DNA of 64,000 nt, taken from Prosopocoilus inquinatus. Taxonomy: Eukaryota; Arthropoda; Insecta; Coleoptera; Lucanidae. Of the stretch, positions 24,962-36,249 are shown one piece after another (position 1 is the stretch's first letter; each line of letters opens with the position of its first letter). The stretch spans positions 42,253,001 through 42,317,000 of the forward strand of contig CM069876.1 in NCBI GenBank assembly GCA_036172665.1, written 5' to 3'. The notes under the pieces are model-generated. The model had not been told where the DNA came from and did not search any database. It saw nothing but the letters and a program-made list of their open reading frames with translations. The position numbers and the translations under genes were made by a program.

Positions 24962-25644
24962 GTAATTATTTATCTAAAGCCATAACGGAGTGCAGATACA
25001 TCGAGAATTTTACGATGTTTTATGGCGGGGATATTTTGAATCAGATGCAAAAAAAATTGTCTGAGTTGCTCTTACGACCGTAAAGCAGGTCGTGAGACCA
25101 TTTGTGTTTTACGAATCCAAATATTTTAGCAAGTAATAAAAATCCCTCAAGATAGGCGCAGCATAAAGCGTTTCACATCGCGAAAACATAAACGGCCTAA
25201 AACGTTTCACACAATTTCTAAATATTGCGTAAATGAAGATAAATGCCATTCAAACTCGAGATACAGAGTGTTTCCTGAAAAGCGGTTTTCCAGACCGTAA
25301 CACACCCCTTAGTGATTTGAAAGAAATGCCAATCCTTCATCAGTAATGATTGTTCGTCTCTCGGTAATGGTGGCAATTGGTCGTACATTACTTAATAAAA
25401 TATTGATGCTGACAGGTTTTTTCTTCCTGAAGAAGACGCTGAAAGATAGTGTGTCTTCGATTTTCTCCCCCTCTTCACATTCTCTACTCTTATTTCCTTT
25501 CTTTTCCTATCCAACCACTTCTACTTTATTCTTCTTTTTTCTCGCTTCTTGCTCCCCATGCTTTTTTTCCAGAATAATTTCTTTCTTGACTTTTTTTTCT
25601 TTATTTTTTTCTTTTATCTTCATTTTTTTCTTTCTTTTAAGTTT

Positions 25645-25702
25645 AAGGTACGCCAGGGAGAACAGTGTGCTCCTTTCGAGCTCACTGATGGCGTACCTTT
25701 TG
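25645..25702. repeat. Hairpin AAGGTACGCCA…TGGCGTACCTT
   Basis: Outer arms AAGGTACGCCA/TGGCGTACCTT enclose a second inverted pair, CAGTGTGCTC/GAGCTCACTG, around CTTTC. It follows a pyrimidine-rich tract (25440-25640). Confidence 0.75.
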
Positions 25703-25819
25703 GTTTGACTGTACTATTTGCATTCTTTGTAGGATTTTAATTTAATTTAATTCACCTTTTGTTTTTTACATTATTATTGTGACCAATTGTTAACCTTAAC
25801 AGTCAGATCAATAAACGTA

Positions 25820-25846
25820 TTATTATTATTATTATTATTATTTTAT
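25820..25846. repeat. (ATT)n microsatellite
   Basis: Nine ATT units directly after GATCAATAAACGT. The arrangement could be the tail of a truncated retroelement, but no target duplication was found. Confidence 0.9.
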
Positions 25847-26186
25847 TTAGTTGAATGAAATCCGTTACAGGGAACCTCGATTTCTTGTGGGTTGTTATTT
25901 CAACGGAAAGATTAAATTGCGTTCACTTTCTTTCTTGCGTTTTACTCACAATGTAAATATTTATAAATTTTATTTTTGAAATTTTGACTTAACTTGGCAT
26001 AAGAACTTCAATTTCAATTTTCCCCTCCACAGTTGGTCCACTTAAACAAATTTTCATTCACTTTTTTATGTGAGCTGAGCCATTTACCTCAACCGGTCTA
26101 AGCTTAATTCATTTTGCGACTGTTAATCCCAATACATATAACATTTATTATAACAGTGAAAGGAGTTAATAGCTGGTAATCAAAAA

Positions 26187-26240
26187 GTAACTGTTGACGT
26201 GCGTTTCCGTCTTATTAGACCTCATCAGGACAATATAACC
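26187..26240 (-). ncRNA. Hammerhead ribozyme motif, type 2, copy a
   Basis: On the minus strand: intact core CTGATGA (26228-26222), stem II arms GTCT/AGAC closed by a G/G mismatch (26221-26208), GAAAC (26207-26203), cap GCAC and cleavage triplet GTC (26198-26196). Flanking strands can form an imperfect stem I (ATTGTC with AACAGT). The mismatch next to the core suggests decay. Confidence 0.6.
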
Positions 26241-26915
26241 TCCAAAGTTGAACACCAGTACATATAATATAAATATAATTAATTAAATCGTCTGTAAATA
26301 TCAGTGCGATGGGTCAGTTTTTTGGTCCGCAAGTGTACTTGTGTTTTCTTAAATGTTTTCTTGAAGTGTTCAACAATTTTTACATTCTTTTTGTATTCTG
26401 AATAAATGTTGCGTGGAAACTTTAACTTTTTATTTTACTTCCAAAGTATATGTTTTATTTCAAAATATATTTTCACTATTTTATCTAAATGCTTACCGAA
26501 ACTTGTCTTTTATTAAATGTTATTTTCTTTGAAAATTGTCATTTTAAATTTCAAATTCAATTACTGTAGCGTATAATTGTGTTAATCAAAAAAAGTAGGT
26601 AATATTCTACAACTTCAATTCCAGAAAATATACAGGGTGATTGTTAATTATTAAAGGTACTTTGAATTTGACGCCAAGTCGGTGTGAGTTCGTTTATTCA
26701 ACTCCATTCACTCTATTTACTCTTTTCGTGGTTTTGTCTCATTTTTGATACAAGTGAAAGTGAGATAGAAGTACGAAAGGAGTAGACAGAGTGAACAGAG
26801 TAAGTATCAGAAGCGGGTGTTGCCAATAAAATAACAAATTAATGTGGCGCTAAATTCAAATTATCCTTGGATAAAATAAAAAGGTGTTATGACTGACATA
26901 GTTGGCAAAGACAAA

Positions 26916-26969
26916 GTAACCGTCGACGTACGTTTCGGTTTTATTAAACCACGTCAGGATAGCATAACC
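26916..26969 (-). ncRNA. Hammerhead ribozyme motif, type 2, copy b
   Basis: On the minus strand: core CTGACGT (26957-26951; last core base is T instead of A), perfect stem II GGTTT/AAACC with AATA loop (26950-26937), GAAAC (26936-26932), cap GTAC and triplet GTC (26927-26925). Stem I pairs partly. The damage is complementary to copy a, so both probably descend from an intact ribozyme. Confidence 0.6.
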
Positions 26970-26990
26970 TCTTTTCATTGTCTTAGAATT

Positions 26991-28319
26991 TCCTGGCATT
27001 ATCCTTGTTATTTTGATTATTATCCTTGGATATTAAAAATTCAAAATCACATATATTGAAGCGAAATAAATTTCTGGCTCTATAGAACGAACATTACGGC
27101 TTATTTCCAAACCTTTTCCCCATTCAGACTTTACTCTCCCAACATAATTTATTTTCCTTTGAAGCGAAAAATCTGCAAAGCACACTCGCAGACGGGGAAA
27201 ACCCGACACGACGCCGACGCGACGTCACACCGGAAAATCGCTTAATTCCAAGGCGGAACGTGTCGTCTTTGAGTGCGCTCGCTTAAGGATAATAAGGATT
27301 GTTTGCGCGCCAGACAATCGAACAGGAATATGTGCAAACAGAATTACCATCGAAGTTCAAACAGCACATTCGTATATGTGACATGGAATGAACAGGTGTT
27401 TGATGTAGATTCTGCGGTTTGCAACAATTAACCGTTGTTAATCACTTCCTGCATCTCTATATGCAAGTGATTTATAATATACATACGTATCTACTCGTAT
27501 ATCATTATTACTCAAATCTCTTCTCTGATATTCGAACGAAAATATTGTGCTGTTGTATCTATCGGCCGCCTCCCCAACAAATACGTTTCAGAATACGCAT
27601 TACTTTCTGACAAGGAAAAATATGCTGATTTATAGCAGACATACTTCATCCCCATTCAAACATTCAAACTCGATCAATTTTTCCGATGTTCGTGGATATC
27701 TCCTTCGGCCACCCCCAAACAAGACGTATTACTTTGCTAATGCCCGTCTAACGAAGGGCAGAAGAAAGCGAAAGCCGAACTCGATAATAACACACGAAAC
27801 ATCTCCGGTTATGTGTTTAACTCCGTCGGCGAGTGATTTAATTTGGAATTTCCTTTTGAACTTTGAACGGGACGTGACCGCGCCCGGCCGGGGAAAAAAT
27901 GGGACAGAAATTGCGGAAAATCATCGGAACTTTTGTTATTAAGCTGTCAAACGGACGTAGACCCAGACACATTTCATTATTGATTTAATAAAGCCTGTCA
28001 TGTCGGTTTTCGTTTAATGAAAGTTTCTTCGTTATTTATTTAATCGTTGATCATTAATAAAGCACACGGAACTAACTAGAACGGATTGCATTTCTAATTA
28101 AAGTCGGGGCATTTGTTGTTGTTTACGACAAGTACATTAAACCATCTGCGTTAGTAAATCTTAAAAAATTAGCATCACTTCCGGTTAAATAGGAAGTCGT
28201 CAACATTACTCAAAAATTTGCTAAGGCCATTTGCACCAATTTCAGTTAAAATTTAAGCTCCAGTTAACTCCATAGAAACGGTTGTTGCAATAATTGATTC
28301 TGCGGGAAATAATCGCCGT
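26991..28319. other. No gene recognised
   Basis: Mostly unique sequence. The 131-codon frame at 27547-27942 has no recognisable features. TAAT-rich text at 27960-28090 is compatible with, but not evidence for, an enhancer. Confidence 0.5.
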
Positions 28320-29350
28320 TTCTTTTTGAGAAAAAAATTAGAAGAGAAAACAAAAGGGGTTTCAGAAAAAATATGCAAGAAAACAAATGAAATAATCTTC
28401 AGCGAAAAAGAAGAATAAAGAAAAGTAATCGTAGAATGAGAGACGTATGCAAACAATGACAATCTGTAAAGGTTTTTATTAGAAAAGAGAAACAGAAGAG
28501 AAAACAAAAAGAGTTTTAGAAAAAGTCGGCGAAAAAAAAATAAACTTGAGCGAAAATGAAAAAGAAAGAAAAGTAATCTCAGAAAGAGAAATGTAAGCAA
28601 CGAAAATCTGGAAAGTTTTTTTTTAAAATAAAGTAAAGAAGAAAACAAAGAAAAAAATATGCAACAAAACAAAAGAACAGAAAACATATGAAATAACCTT
28701 GAGAGAAAAAAAGAAGGAAAAAGTAATCGTAGAGAGAGATAGACGTGCGTATACAAAGACAATCCGGAATAAAAAACAGAAGAGAAAACGAAAGATGTTT
28801 TAGCAAAAAATATTCAAGAAAACAAATCTTAAGCAAAGAAGAAGAAAGGAAATCAGTCGTGGAAAGAGAGATTTACGTAAACAATAACAATCTAGAAAGG
28901 TTTCTTTTTAGGAAAAAAATTAGAAGAGTACGCGATTTCAGAAAAAAATATGCAAGAAAACAAATGAAATAATCTTGAACGACAAAGAAGAAGAAAGAAA
29001 AGTTATCGTGGAATGAGAGACGTGCATAGGCAACGACAATCTGGAAAAGTTTCTTTTTTAAATTGAAATGAAAACAAAAGAGGTTTTGGAAAAAAATAGA
29101 AATGAAAATGAAAATGAAATACCTTGAGGGAAGAAGAAGAAAGAAAAATAATCGCCGAAAGAGAAAAATCGCGTGGATAAACACTGACACAATTTGAAAA
29201 GTTTGTGTTTTTCAGAAAAACAAAAACAAAATTAGGAGAGAAAATAAGATAAACAAGTTTAAAAAAAAAATAGATGGGCAAAGAAAGAGAGGAAAAAAGA
29301 AAGATAATCGCAGAAGTGACCGCATTGAACAATAAGAGTAAGAGAAAGAA
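28320..29350. repeat. Purine-rich tandem array, ~150-bp period
   Basis: The marker GACAATCTGGAAAG or a variant recurs near 28457, 28610, 28758, 28886, 29034 and 29184 (spacing 128-153). Each unit also has AAAATATGCAAGAAAACAAA and GAGAGACGT blocks. Long Phe/Leu/Ser-rich minus-strand frames are compositional artefacts. Confidence 0.8.
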
Positions 29351-29524
29351 AATACAGAATTGAAGACCAGAGATTGGCATGAAAACCACTGGAGGGCGTT
29401 CTTTATAAAGTTACAGAAAGAGAGACAAAGATGCGAGTGACAATTTGTTTAAATGTTAAAGACGGAATAAGCAGCTGATCAATCAAAAGCGAATTGCTCT
29501 CTTTCTAAATGAATTTAGTTTCCT

Positions 29525-29925
29525 TTGATTGGCCAGCTGTTTATTCCACTATTAATCTTCTCTTATCTTTACTTTGAGTATAAAGGACTGTATTCTTGAA
29601 AAGGTTTCAAGAATACAGTCAAGTATCGCGAATTGCTACCATTTTGGCTCCATGTCCAAGCGGTAAATTTAAAAATGCTTACTTTACAAGGATTCCAAAA
29701 TTTTAAAGAACCGCGAATTGCAAACATTTTGGCTCTATTTTTAGGCGGCAAATTTAAAACTGTTGATTGGCCAGCTGTTTATCCCACTGTTAATTTTATC
29801 CTATTTTTACGTTGAGTATAAAGTACTGTAACCTTGAAAAAGTTTGGAGAATTTTAAAGTACCGCAAACTGCAGCCATTTTGAATACACTTTTACGCGGC
29901 AAATTTAAAACTGAAGAAGTTCGCG
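29525..29925. repeat. Two or three direct repeats with GATTGGCCAGCTGTTTAT
   Basis: GATTGGCCAGCTGTTTAT at about 29527 and 29763 starts ~236-bp copies ending in GCGGCAAATTTAAAACTG; a third partial copy of the latter part is present. Confidence 0.7.
29586..29620. repeat. Perfect 16-bp hairpin
   Basis: GACTGTATTCTTGAAA and TTTCAAGAATACAGTC are separated by three bases, within the first repeat unit only. Confidence 0.85.
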
Positions 29926-30947
29926 GCTTATACAAAAAAAATGCATTTTTTTTGGAATCAGCCTTTGGTTTCTGTTTATGTGGGAAAAACAACTCACTTG
30001 TTTTTTTTTATATAAGAAACTCGAGGCAATTCAAAGCCCCCGTGATTCACTTTTCTTTTCTTCTTACTTATAGCGAAAAGAAAAACAAAATGAAACAATC
30101 GGCTGCCTTTGTTTTTCACTTATGCTGCCCTACCTCTCATTTCTTCATTCAAACTCCCATCTTGAATTGTCATAACCCTCAACCTCCAGGTGTTTAAATT
30201 CGTCTTCTATTCTGTTATGGTGTTTCATTTTTCTTCTCCCTTTCATGGACATATTAATAATAATTTTTGTATTTACTTGTTCAAGAGCTCTATTTTACAT
30301 TTCCAGCTCCACAATTTCAACTTCCTATTGGAATGTATAGTTTTTTGCTTCTCTAACCTTCTTCAACTAGCACAAGGCAAGGAAAATTTTTGATATTTCG
30401 TTGCGATTTGTTTTGATAAATGGCTCTGTCTGTGTACTACCCCTGCGGACTCATAGCAACGTCACACATCTGTAATAACCAGGGAAAAGAAGCCACTTGT
30501 TCTGCGAACGGTACGAAAATTTAGTACTCGGACTGTAACAACCTTGCCCACAATAACTTCCCACTCAATAACACATCGGAGCCACGGAAAGGTGACAGTA
30601 GTAAATAGTACAGTGAATGGAAAAAGAGTCCAACAATAAGTGGCCTGAATTCTTTTCCCTGGTAATAACCATCCAGTAACCACTTACGTCAACTAAAAAC
30701 AATTTGCTTACCGACGTTTTATTGATCGAAAAATCTTCCTCGGCAGGCCACTGCCTGCACTTTTAATTTATTTCAACCTCGAGGCACTCTTGTTTATGTG
30801 TTGCAATGGTCTATTAAAGAAGATTGCCGCCCACCTACAACACCGAACGAACGGCTACTGCACCATAAATTACACGCTTTATTGTATCGGGGCGAAAACA
30901 GCGGGGAAATTTATTTACATTAAAACAGAATTAAAAATTATTACGGC

Positions 30948-30967
30948 CGGCGGCGGCGGCGGCGGCG
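30948..30967. repeat. (GGC)n microsatellite
   Basis: Six to seven GGC units in an otherwise AT-rich stretch. Confidence 0.9.
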
Positions 30968-31342
30968 AGAAGCGCCGCTCCCGGCTGGACGGAGAGATAA
31001 ACAAGCCGAAATTAAATTGACCCAAATAATTATTATTGGAAAAACAGGCGCTATTATTTTAAGCCCAAGTTACCACCAGCGAGCATGAATTCATAATTGA
31101 CAAGATTGAGGATCAAGTTAAATTAAAAAGAAAAAAAGGAACAAAATGCAGGAATTCCACTTTCTAATATAATTAATAAGAGGTTGAACTCAGAGACAGT
31201 TTTTTTCGTCACTTGTCTTAAAGTATTTCATCTCTGAAAACCTTTATCATCTACTAATGATCAATTAACTTAGCAAAATCTATTTAATACTTCACGCCCA
31301 GCACTGTCACCTATAGGTTCGTTCGAGTTCTCGCCAGGATAT

Positions 31343-31415
31343 TCCAGAACCATTCTAGAACTAGAACCATCAGGAGCATGTGCATGCTCCTGACGATTCT
31401 AAAACGGTTCTGCGA
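31343..31415. repeat. Imperfect inverted repeat (foldback)
   Basis: CATCAGGAGCATG meets CATGCTCCTGACG around a TG dinucleotide, and the match extends outward (CAGAACC…, …GGTTCTG) with a ~7-base gap. Strong hairpin potential. Confidence 0.65.
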
Positions 31416-32319
31416 GGACTTAAACATTATTTGAAATAATGATTTTGTTATTCGCGAGTGCAAATAAAAAATAATAATAACCTTTACTGAATTAGAAGTA
31501 ATTACTTCCGAGGAAAAGAAAGGCAATAACCCCCTCACGTTCACTGAATATTCCAGAGGAGTTAAAAATAGCATTGATAAACGTTTAATAAGGGCATTTC
31601 ATTAAAAGGAAGCAATAAAGCAGGAAGTCGACGGAGGTCGGCTTTTTAGGAGGGTCACTCGTTTTTATGTGGCGGATCGAAGTGAGCCGTGAATGACATA
31701 ACTTCCTCTCTGCACATCCATACACTTATTTATGTATTCCTTTTTATGTGTAACTTCGCCGGCTTATAAAAAAAGAGAAGCGACGGTATTTTTGGATGCT
31801 CTTTATAGAAGTGTTTTCGGAAGAAGGAAGGAGCATTTTTAATCTTCCAAGATCGTTTTCAGTCAGCAACTTTCTTTCTCCATTTGTTTGGTGCGGTTGA
31901 GCGTTTTCTATCATCTTATCCAGATAAAAAAGTAAAGATTTCGAGAAAGATTTTACTTTTTGAATCAAATTGTTGACCTAAACTTTCGCAACCTAGTTAT
32001 CATATAGGAGTATTTATTTATGGCGGTCGATAATGACCCCCAAACACTTAACAAAGGTCGATGGATCTCTAAAGGTCGATTGGGGGACGTAAAACATCCA
32101 GCGGTTGTTTGAGGGTTAATGACCTGTCATGATCGACTGGGACCCGAACAAAAAATATAAATTTTATATTATGCCATTTAGTAAGATTTTAAAGCTCCTT
32201 CTGTTCTCGTTGAAAATTATTAATTATTAATTTTTTTTCCAAGGTAAAATCAGAATATGAACGAAGAAGAACAGCGATGAAATGTTTTAAAAATTTCGAT
32301 TAAAGTAATTTACTCTTTC

Positions 32320-34010
32320 GGCCAAGAGATGGCACTGTAAACGATGAACTAGGTCTCTTTTAGTTTCCTTGAAAATAATTTGCTATTAATAAGATTAATT
32401 TTTTTTTCGCCGAAAGTAATTTGTTATTATTTTCTTCTAAAATACAGTTAGAACATGAACGAAGAAGAATGTCAGGGATGAAACATTTTGAAAATTCGAG
32501 TAAAGTAATTTAATTTTCCTTCCAATAATTTGTTATTAAAGCGAACCAACTTTTTTTTCGTTGAGTATAATCATATAATAACCATATAATTATTTTTTTA
32601 AAAGGTACAAGAACGAAGAAGAACGTCAGCGAAGAAATATTTTAAAATTCAGTTTAAGCAGTAGTTTCTTTTTTCGTTCAAGAGATTTCCTGAAAATAAT
32701 TCATTATTAAAAAGAATCAAATTATTTCTTCGTTGAAAATAATAATATTTTTTTTTTCAAGAGACAAACTTGAACATGAAATATTTTTAAAGTAATTTTC
32801 CTTTTCGGTCAAGAGATGGCGGTCTAAACAATGATGGTCGCTCCTTGTTATTAAAAGGAATCAAAATATTTTTAAATCTCCTTTTGTTTTTTCTTGAAAA
32901 CAATTATAAAAAGATCAATTTTTTTTAAAGCTAAAATTAGAAGATGAAATTAGAACGTTCGATTGAAGCAGTTTCCCATTTCGGTTAAGAGATGGCGTTC
33001 TAAACTATGATAATCGCTGCATTAGTTTTTATAAATAATTTGCTATTAAAAACAAAATATTATTATTTTTAACCAGAATTAGAAGATGACACGAGAATGT
33101 TCGACAGCGCGGTGAAATATTTTTTTTTAATTCAATTAAAGGAGGTTTTCCTTTCGATTAACAGATGGCACTCCGATTAATAACGATGCCTGCTTTAAAT
33201 CTCCTTTTGTTTTTCTTGAAAATAATTATAAAAAGATCAATTTTTTATAAAGCTAAAATTAGCTAAGATAAAATAAGAACACCAATGAAATATATATATA
33301 TATTTAATTCGTTCAATGGGGTTTTTATTTTTGGCCAAGAGATGGCGCTCTAAATGATTCCCGACGCACTTTGATTGTACCTTTTAAATTAAATGGATTT
33401 TAAAGAAAAAAATCACCTTCGCTAAGAATATTAAGACGAAATCGCGTCCTTGAAGTTCGATTGAGTCAAGTCAAATTTCGTGGATAAATGATAAAGATAA
33501 ATAAACGAAGAGATGGCGCTCTAGATAATTCGCTATGATCAATTAAACTTTCGAACTCTTTAAACTACGTAAAATAAAAATAACAAAAATAAGGACAAAG
33601 GCAAAAAGCGACATTATTGCTTAAAATGCCGACGTGAATGCGACACCTTGCTATTTGAAATCAGAATGAAAGCTGTTTCGAGTTTTTGTTAAGAGATGGC
33701 GATCTGAAAAATGTCCATCGCACCTTTCATATTTTCAATTTAATTCTGAAAGGAAAATCATAATTGCAAATTTAGAAGACCGAGAACTTCAGCGTGAAAA
33801 TGAAATGCTGTTACGGGAATTTGAATTAAATCGTTTTCTCTTTTGGTCAACAGTTGGCGCTTTGAAGAATGTCTGCAATTGAATTACATTATCGAATTTA
33901 ATTTTGAAAGTAATTTGATTGCGAAGTTAGGAGTTGAGATTTTGTTGAAAGCGTCAACGTCATAGATATTCGATTAAATTAGTTTTCGTTTTCTGACAAC
34001 AGAGGGCGCT
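32320..34010. repeat. Satellite array A, ~175-bp period, AGAGATGGC marker
   Basis: The marker or a close variant lies near 32325, 32812, 32988, 33162, 33338, 33510, 33692, 33850 and 34000, mostly 150-182 bases apart. Units also share GAAAATAATTTGCTATTAA-like text. Strongly diverged. Confidence 0.8.
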
Positions 34011-34133
34011 TCACTATTGCAGGTTTATTTAGGTAAGTTCATTGTTTAACCAACTTGCTTTGAAAATAGTAACGATAAGATTATCGCATTAGCGGTTATC
34101 CTTGGGCGAATCATTTTGGTTTGCAGTGGAACC

Positions 34134-34198
34134 CTCGAGCTACGATTTCGCTGATGAAGCACGAAGTAGGGCTGAAACAGCTGTACAGAGGCTGCTCG
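34134..34198 (+). ncRNA. Hammerhead ribozyme motif, type 1, decayed
   Basis: CTGATGA core at 34151-34157, GAAAC at 34174-34178 and triplet GTA at 34183-34185 are intact. Stem II (AGCAC/GGGCT) has one internal mismatch. Distal stem I sequences CTCGAG and CTCG remain. The module is framed by an inverted pair, TTTGCAGTG at 34120 and a longer CACTGCAATC segment at 34206. Confidence 0.6.
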
Positions 34199-34244
34199 TT
34201 GGATTCACTGCAATCAAAAACGATTTGCAACCAAACTTGTTAAA

Positions 34245-36249
34245 ATTATAGAGTAATATTTATTAGAAAAAATATAAGTTGTTTTAATTTCTTAAGTGGT
34301 TCACAGATGGCGTCTTGACACAATACATTACAATTAAGTAAGTGTTTTAATCAAGCAATGACTGTTAATTTTCATGTTTTAAAGATTCTCAAATGGAAAA
34401 CGAAAGAATACTTTTGCATTTATTGAAATTATATTCTTGAGAATGCCTAGATGGCAGGAAGGGCAACTTAATTTTTTTTTTTTAAATCGAAAAATTTTGT
34501 GTCCCACTCAAATAAGGTACAATCACCCTGTATGTGAGCTAAAAGAAATCTGAACATAATATTATTCCTATACATATCGACTTGGATTTACAGCGTTATT
34601 AATTAATTAAGTTTGAAATGAGGGAGGAAAGGAGTCCGCGAAAACTTTCTTTTCTTCTAAGGGGTCGATAGGTACTTCAAAAAGTTCAAAAGGTGGACTT
34701 TAGAAAAGTAGGCTGTTCCACATACACAAAACTTTGCAGACTGTACAAAATTAAACGAATTTCCATAAAATTTGGAAAACGTAAATAGGAGTATTTTTTA
34801 TTTGATTTATTTTAAAACCTGCACGAATTTTATAATTTTCCCCCACGTTTTCAAATAATAATTTGGTTATATAATCTCGGGGTGCAGAGATGCGTAATTT
34901 TATATAAAATCAAATTTCACATTTCACCAAAACTGCTCTATTTTGGGCAAATATCGTTTAATAAAATTTAATAACATCTGCATGCATCCATTATGCTGTA
35001 ATTTTCGGTTACAATCAAAAAACAAATTTCAATGCAAATTTGAACGGGTTTTTTTTTGCTCGCGTTTATTGTTAATATTTATTTAAAACAATGACTCGGG
35101 ACCTAAAGTTTAATTAGGATCGGCCTCTGGAACGCCCCCTAAATTCAGTTTCCACTGCAACGCCGCCACCCGGAAAATATTAAGTTAATTAAAGCCGGGG
35201 CGTTTGTTAAGTGCGGATCGTTTTAAAGCGGCCCCGCCGCTTTTAAAAATTTCAGCGCCGAAACTTTTCCGCTAAAAGCTCCGGGGAAAGGTCACACGTT
35301 CCGGGGGGGAGGGGATGGGGATGATACAGGTGAGTTTTGTGCAAGCTTTTGCATCGCATCGGCCGAATCGATTCTGCGCCCCGAAGACCCAGCTCGCTAA
35401 TTAATTGCTGCGAATTATTCTACCGGCGGAGATGTAACGTTACAGTTGATTAATTCGGTTTTTGATTAAAGTTAGTTTCATCACTATTGTTGGGCTATTG
35501 CTCGCGATCGCGAAAGAGCTGGAAACAAATTAAATGTGGGCAGATTGGCTCTGAAATATTGTTTCAGCGATGCGAGTAATTATCAAACTACATCGAAGAG
35601 CTTTTTTTCTTTAAGCTTAATATTAATTAAACTGATTGGTCGTTAGTTAATTTATAATTAATTGCATTAAAGTTACTTCCTATGTAGAGTGACACGCTGT
35701 ATATTAAAGCGAATATACAGATTCAAACTCAAAAAATAAAACCCAAAAACATGTTTAATTCCAGCTTATGAGTATATTTCTGTTCCTGATACAATAAACC
35801 TTACCTTACGTATGTAATGAATAATTAAATGAAAAGGTCACTAACTTATCTATTCTATAATTCACAACAACATTACGAACGACAACGACAACAACCATTA
35901 AGTGACGTATTCTATGCATTGATTGATCAAATAGTCAAAAAATATCACTTAACGGAGTTATATTTATAGAATAATGGGGTAAGTCGGATTTCTAAATCTA
36001 CGGGGTGTTTCAAATTAAATAAAGTACTTTTAATATTCGTTATTCTATTGCTTTAAGACATTTGGAAAAGAGTGTACGCATTCGTGCGAATTAGTGCAAA
36101 TAATGAAACACTAGGACCAGTAAAGACAAAAAAAAAGGAGTTTTCTCTAAAGACAGCAATTCAAGATGGTGGGAATGTTAGTTTCACTTCTCTTATTCTT
36201 AAGGCAATGTGGATCTAATTAATTTGAATTAAGGCAAACCTAGCTTGAA
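34245..36249. other. No gene recognised
   Basis: A lone AATCACCCTGTA end near 34523-34534 matches the termini of the MITE at 51.8 kb. 35050-35560 is GC-balanced and unique. Confidence 0.5.

Larger units (their letters stand above)
24974..26139. other. Pyrimidine tract, hairpin and microsatellite; no gene
   Basis: A C/T-rich tract (25440-25640) gives a Phe/Ser-rich spurious frame. The hairpin and (ATT)n run are listed separately. Confidence 0.55.
26140..26990 (-). mobile_element. Remnant with two direct repeats, each bearing a hammerhead
   Basis: Segments of about 95 bp around the two type 2 motifs (about 26157-26250 and 26880-26980) are similar and in the same orientation, with cleavage sites 729 bp apart. 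Paired direct repeats each carrying a hammerhead are the known arrangement of retrozymes and of Penelope-like element pseudo-LTRs. The intervening ~650 bp is AT-rich and encodes nothing recognisable. Confidence 0.45.
29926..32319. other. No gene recognised
   Basis: Unique AT-rich sequence with the foldback at 31.34-31.42 kb and the (GGC)n run. GGTCGAT-rich text at 32025-32150 resembles parts of the hAT element at 45.4 kb. Confidence 0.5.

Noticed and set aside
27547..27942. 131-codon open frame
   Set aside because: No motif recognised; codon use like the surrounding non-coding sequence.
28253..29389. Long minus-strand Phe/Leu/Ser-rich frames resembling membrane proteins
   Set aside because: They follow the ~150-bp purine-rich tandem array and arise from composition; no start or domain conservation between units.
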